This document shows, one piece after another, positions 46,852 to 48,554 of a stretch of 48,554 nt of DNA. Numbering within the stretch: position 1 is the first letter of the stretch; each line of letters starts with the position of its first letter. The position numbers and the translations under genes are program-made. The stretch is taken from the NCBI GenBank assembly GCA_964553135.1, contig CAZKJL010000003.1, forward strand, positions 1 to 48,554. The letters run 5' to 3'. This DNA comes from CAZKJL01 sp964553135 (lineage in GTDB: Bacteria > Patescibacteriota > Gracilibacteria > Peribacterales > Peribacteraceae). The notes beneath the pieces were generated by a model that saw only the letters and a program-made list of their open reading frames with translations, was not told the origin of the DNA and did no database searches.

Positions 46852-47586
46852 CGTTGTAGGTTCCCGTCGGTGGTTAACCGACGTCCCTAGCTCAAAGGCT
46901 AAGGCGCACTACCTCCGCCACATCGGCGGCGCTGGTTTTAGAGGCGAACGAATTCTCGCCACCCTGCATCGCTGCAGGGATCGGACTGTATCATCAACCG
47001 ATAACCGGTTGCGTAGCGTGCAGTCTCTGAGGAGCTCCTACATTTCTGCAAAGCCGCTGACGCGAGCTCTGAAGTCATCCAAGTGCTGAAGCACCAAAGC
47101 GGGATCACCGATCCCCGCTTGTTCTACTCCCGCCAGTTCCATCTGCAATTTCCAAAGGTCATCGGCGTATCGAGTATCTTTGCCGTATTGATCTTCGAGT
47201 TCTCGCAATGAATCTGATGCACTTCGCATGGGAGTGAAGGATATGAATAAAAGGATTTCCTGCTGATTGTCCGCAGAAGACGGATTTTCACCCTTCGACG
47301 CTTGTTTGCAAGCAAACAAACTGCTCAGGGTACCGCTTCATACTCGGATGTTCCAGCATATAGCTACGTTGTATCACTAATTCGGTACTTTCGACGGATT
47401 TCTGTCATGGAACTGAAACGAGAAGACGTTCTTCTCGATTGAAAGATGATTTTGCTAAATCTATGTCCGCTTCGCGCCTTACGGCCGAAGCAACTCCGAG
47501 AAAATCTCAGAGTGACGTACCAATACACAGCGAGTTCCTTAGTGCTCACGATTGCTCGTGATTCGGGCAAGTGTCGTTAACCGACC
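46852..47586 (-). ncRNA. Group I self-splicing intron in 23S rRNA, site 1951
   Basis: The exons join as GTCGGGT|AAGTTCC. P1: exon UCGGGU pairs with the internal guide GCCCGA (47563-47568), with the required U-G pair at the splice site. P10: ACUU (47569-47572) pairs with exon AAGU. P3: CGUAGC (47363-47368) with GCUACG (47012-47017). P5: ACCCU/AGGGU. P6: UUCUGC/GCAGAA. P7: GACUG (47021-47025) with CAGUC (46984-46988). P8: CAACCG/CGGUUG. The intron ends in the terminal G (46852). This is the same site as the Coxiella intron L1951. A short ORF lies in the P6 loop. Confidence 0.88.
47038..47229 (-). CDS. ORF in the P6 loop of the group I intron, 63 aa
   Basis: ATG at 47229: MRSASDSLRELEDQYGKDTR, then a helical acidic stretch (YADDLWKLQMELAGVEQAGI) to a TAG just inside P6. 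It has no LAGLIDADG, HNH or GIY-YIG motif, so it is not a recognisable homing endonuclease. The helical, protein-like composition argues for coding or a remnant. A TTG start 90 bases earlier would begin within the ribozyme core and is unlikely. Confidence 0.4.
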   Translation of the reverse strand: MRSASDSLRELEDQYGKDTRYADDLWKLQMELAGVEQAGIGDPALVLQHLDDFRARVSGFAEM

Positions 47587-47633
<47 letters not shown>

Positions 47634-48554
47634 GCGTTCGCTAGGGCTTAGATCGGAGGCATACACCCCCTCACGTGACCTTCTAGCACTGGCCAGGCAT
47701 CAGCCCCTATACATCGCCTTACGGCTTAGCAGGGACCTGTGTTTTTGGTAAACAGTCGCAGGGACACCTTTCGCTGCGGCCCTTGATAAATCAAGGGCAG
47801 TCCTTATCCCGAAGTTACGGACGCTTTTTTGCAGAGTTCCTTAACGCAAGTTGTCCCGATCGCCTTGGTCTACTCGACCATCCCACCAGTGTTGGTTTGC
47901 GGTACGGTCTTGCACATCTCTCAGAACGACGGTTTTCTTGGAAGCCGAAACACTCAGACTCAGCCCTCAAAGAGGGGTAATAGGTCGACACTTTGCTCAA
48001 ACCGGGGATTTGCCTCCGGCTCTCAACGCTTCGTGCTTTCCACGTCCAGTCAATGCAGACGCTCTGGTGTTCCGTCTCCGTCACGCCTTTCTTAGATCGT
48101 AGTCATCCTTCCTCGTCGACATGATCCACTTGCGTGGACCAGAGGCCAATAAGGCTCTCAAACTACTCTCTTGGGCGATCTGTGCAAGGTGCAGGAATAT
48201 TGACCTGCTGTCCATCGGCTACGCTTTTCAGCCTCACCTTAGGACCGACTAACCCCACGCCGATCGACGTTGCGTGGGAAACCTTGGGAATTCGGCGGGC
48301 AGGGTTTTCACCTGCCTTGTGGTTACTCATGCCAACAGTCTCACTTCTATCCGCTCCACTCGACCTTACAGTCGGGCTTCATTGCTGAATAGAACGCTCC
48401 TCTACTGCGCATAGAACCCTCAGGTTCTACGCACTCGCTGCGTCGGTGAACAGTTTAATCCCGTAAATTTTCGGCGCGGCATCGCAATCGACCAGTGAGC
48501 TGTTACGCTTTCTTTAAAGGATGGCTGCTTCTAAGCAAACCTCCTGGTTGTTTA

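Overview
The window looks like a chromosome segment of a Candidate Phyla Radiation (Patescibacteria) bacterium, most likely of the Peregrinibacteria type. Evidence: the ribosomal operons have no rpmD (L30); the 23S rRNA gene carries a group I intron and an enlarged helix; many very small hypothetical proteins occur; and a giant repeat-built surface protein is present. TGA is used as an ordinary stop (infA, the TrmB-like regulator, the 61-residue gene after the tRNAs), so UGA-to-glycine recoding of the Gracilibacteria/Absconditabacteria kind does not apply. The lineage call rests on gene content only.

Layout. 1-5.4 kb: an incomplete surface protein (at least 1302 residues) with phage-tail-fibre-like repeats, a 57-residue membrane peptide and a secreted, C-terminally anchored protein, all on the minus strand. 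5.4-13.7 kb: housekeeping genes with short or no leaders (purC, a DUF192 lipoprotein, rpe, rpiB, tpiA, dprA), tRNA-Thr(CGU) with a broken tandem copy, a threonine/serine dehydratase facing a TrmB-like regulator across a perfect inverted repeat, and a DksA/TraR-like protein. 13.8-18.2 kb: the alpha-operon block (infA-rpmJ-rpsM-rpsK-rpsD-rpoA-rplQ-rplM-rpsI, minus strand) with its own promoter. 18.4-23.3 kb: two plus-strand genes for highly charged helical proteins, 102 and 1491 residues, ending in a strong terminator. 23.3-27.65 kb: map, two adenylate-kinase genes, secY and rplO, with a 511-bp candidate mobile element between adk and secY. 28-29.6 kb: small genes, a tandem-ACT protein and a DJ-1/PfpI protein separating rplO from rpsE. 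29.7-38.9 kb: the S10/spc cluster from rplC to rpsE under a clear promoter. 38.9-45.4 kb: small proteins, a LysRS-HD fusion, a beta-CASP nuclease, a pseudouridine synthase and small membrane proteins. 45.4-48.6 kb: 5S rRNA and the 3' two thirds of 23S rRNA on the minus strand.

Gene-expression signals are unusual. At least nine genes have a -10-like hexamer 6-9 bases before the start codon, as expected for leaderless mRNAs. Genes inside the ribosomal operons are preceded by pyrimidine-rich CTCC/CCTCC tracts, the complement of a Shine-Dalgarno sequence, instead of GGAGG.

The best candidate for an undescribed system is a set of short inverted repeats built from reiterated 6-10-base words. One pair of 25-base arms (21 of 25 matching) brackets a four-helix-bundle (23S-IVS/S23 family) gene between adk and secY. 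A related palindrome sits in frame in the linker of the LysRS-HD fusion, and its 15-base word recurs exactly next to rpsI. A similar hairpin enlarges a 23S rRNA helix, and a hairpin-rich insert interrupts a duplicated tRNA. Since the founding S23 proteins are encoded in 23S rRNA intervening sequences, a small element family mobilised by or associated with this protein is a testable idea.
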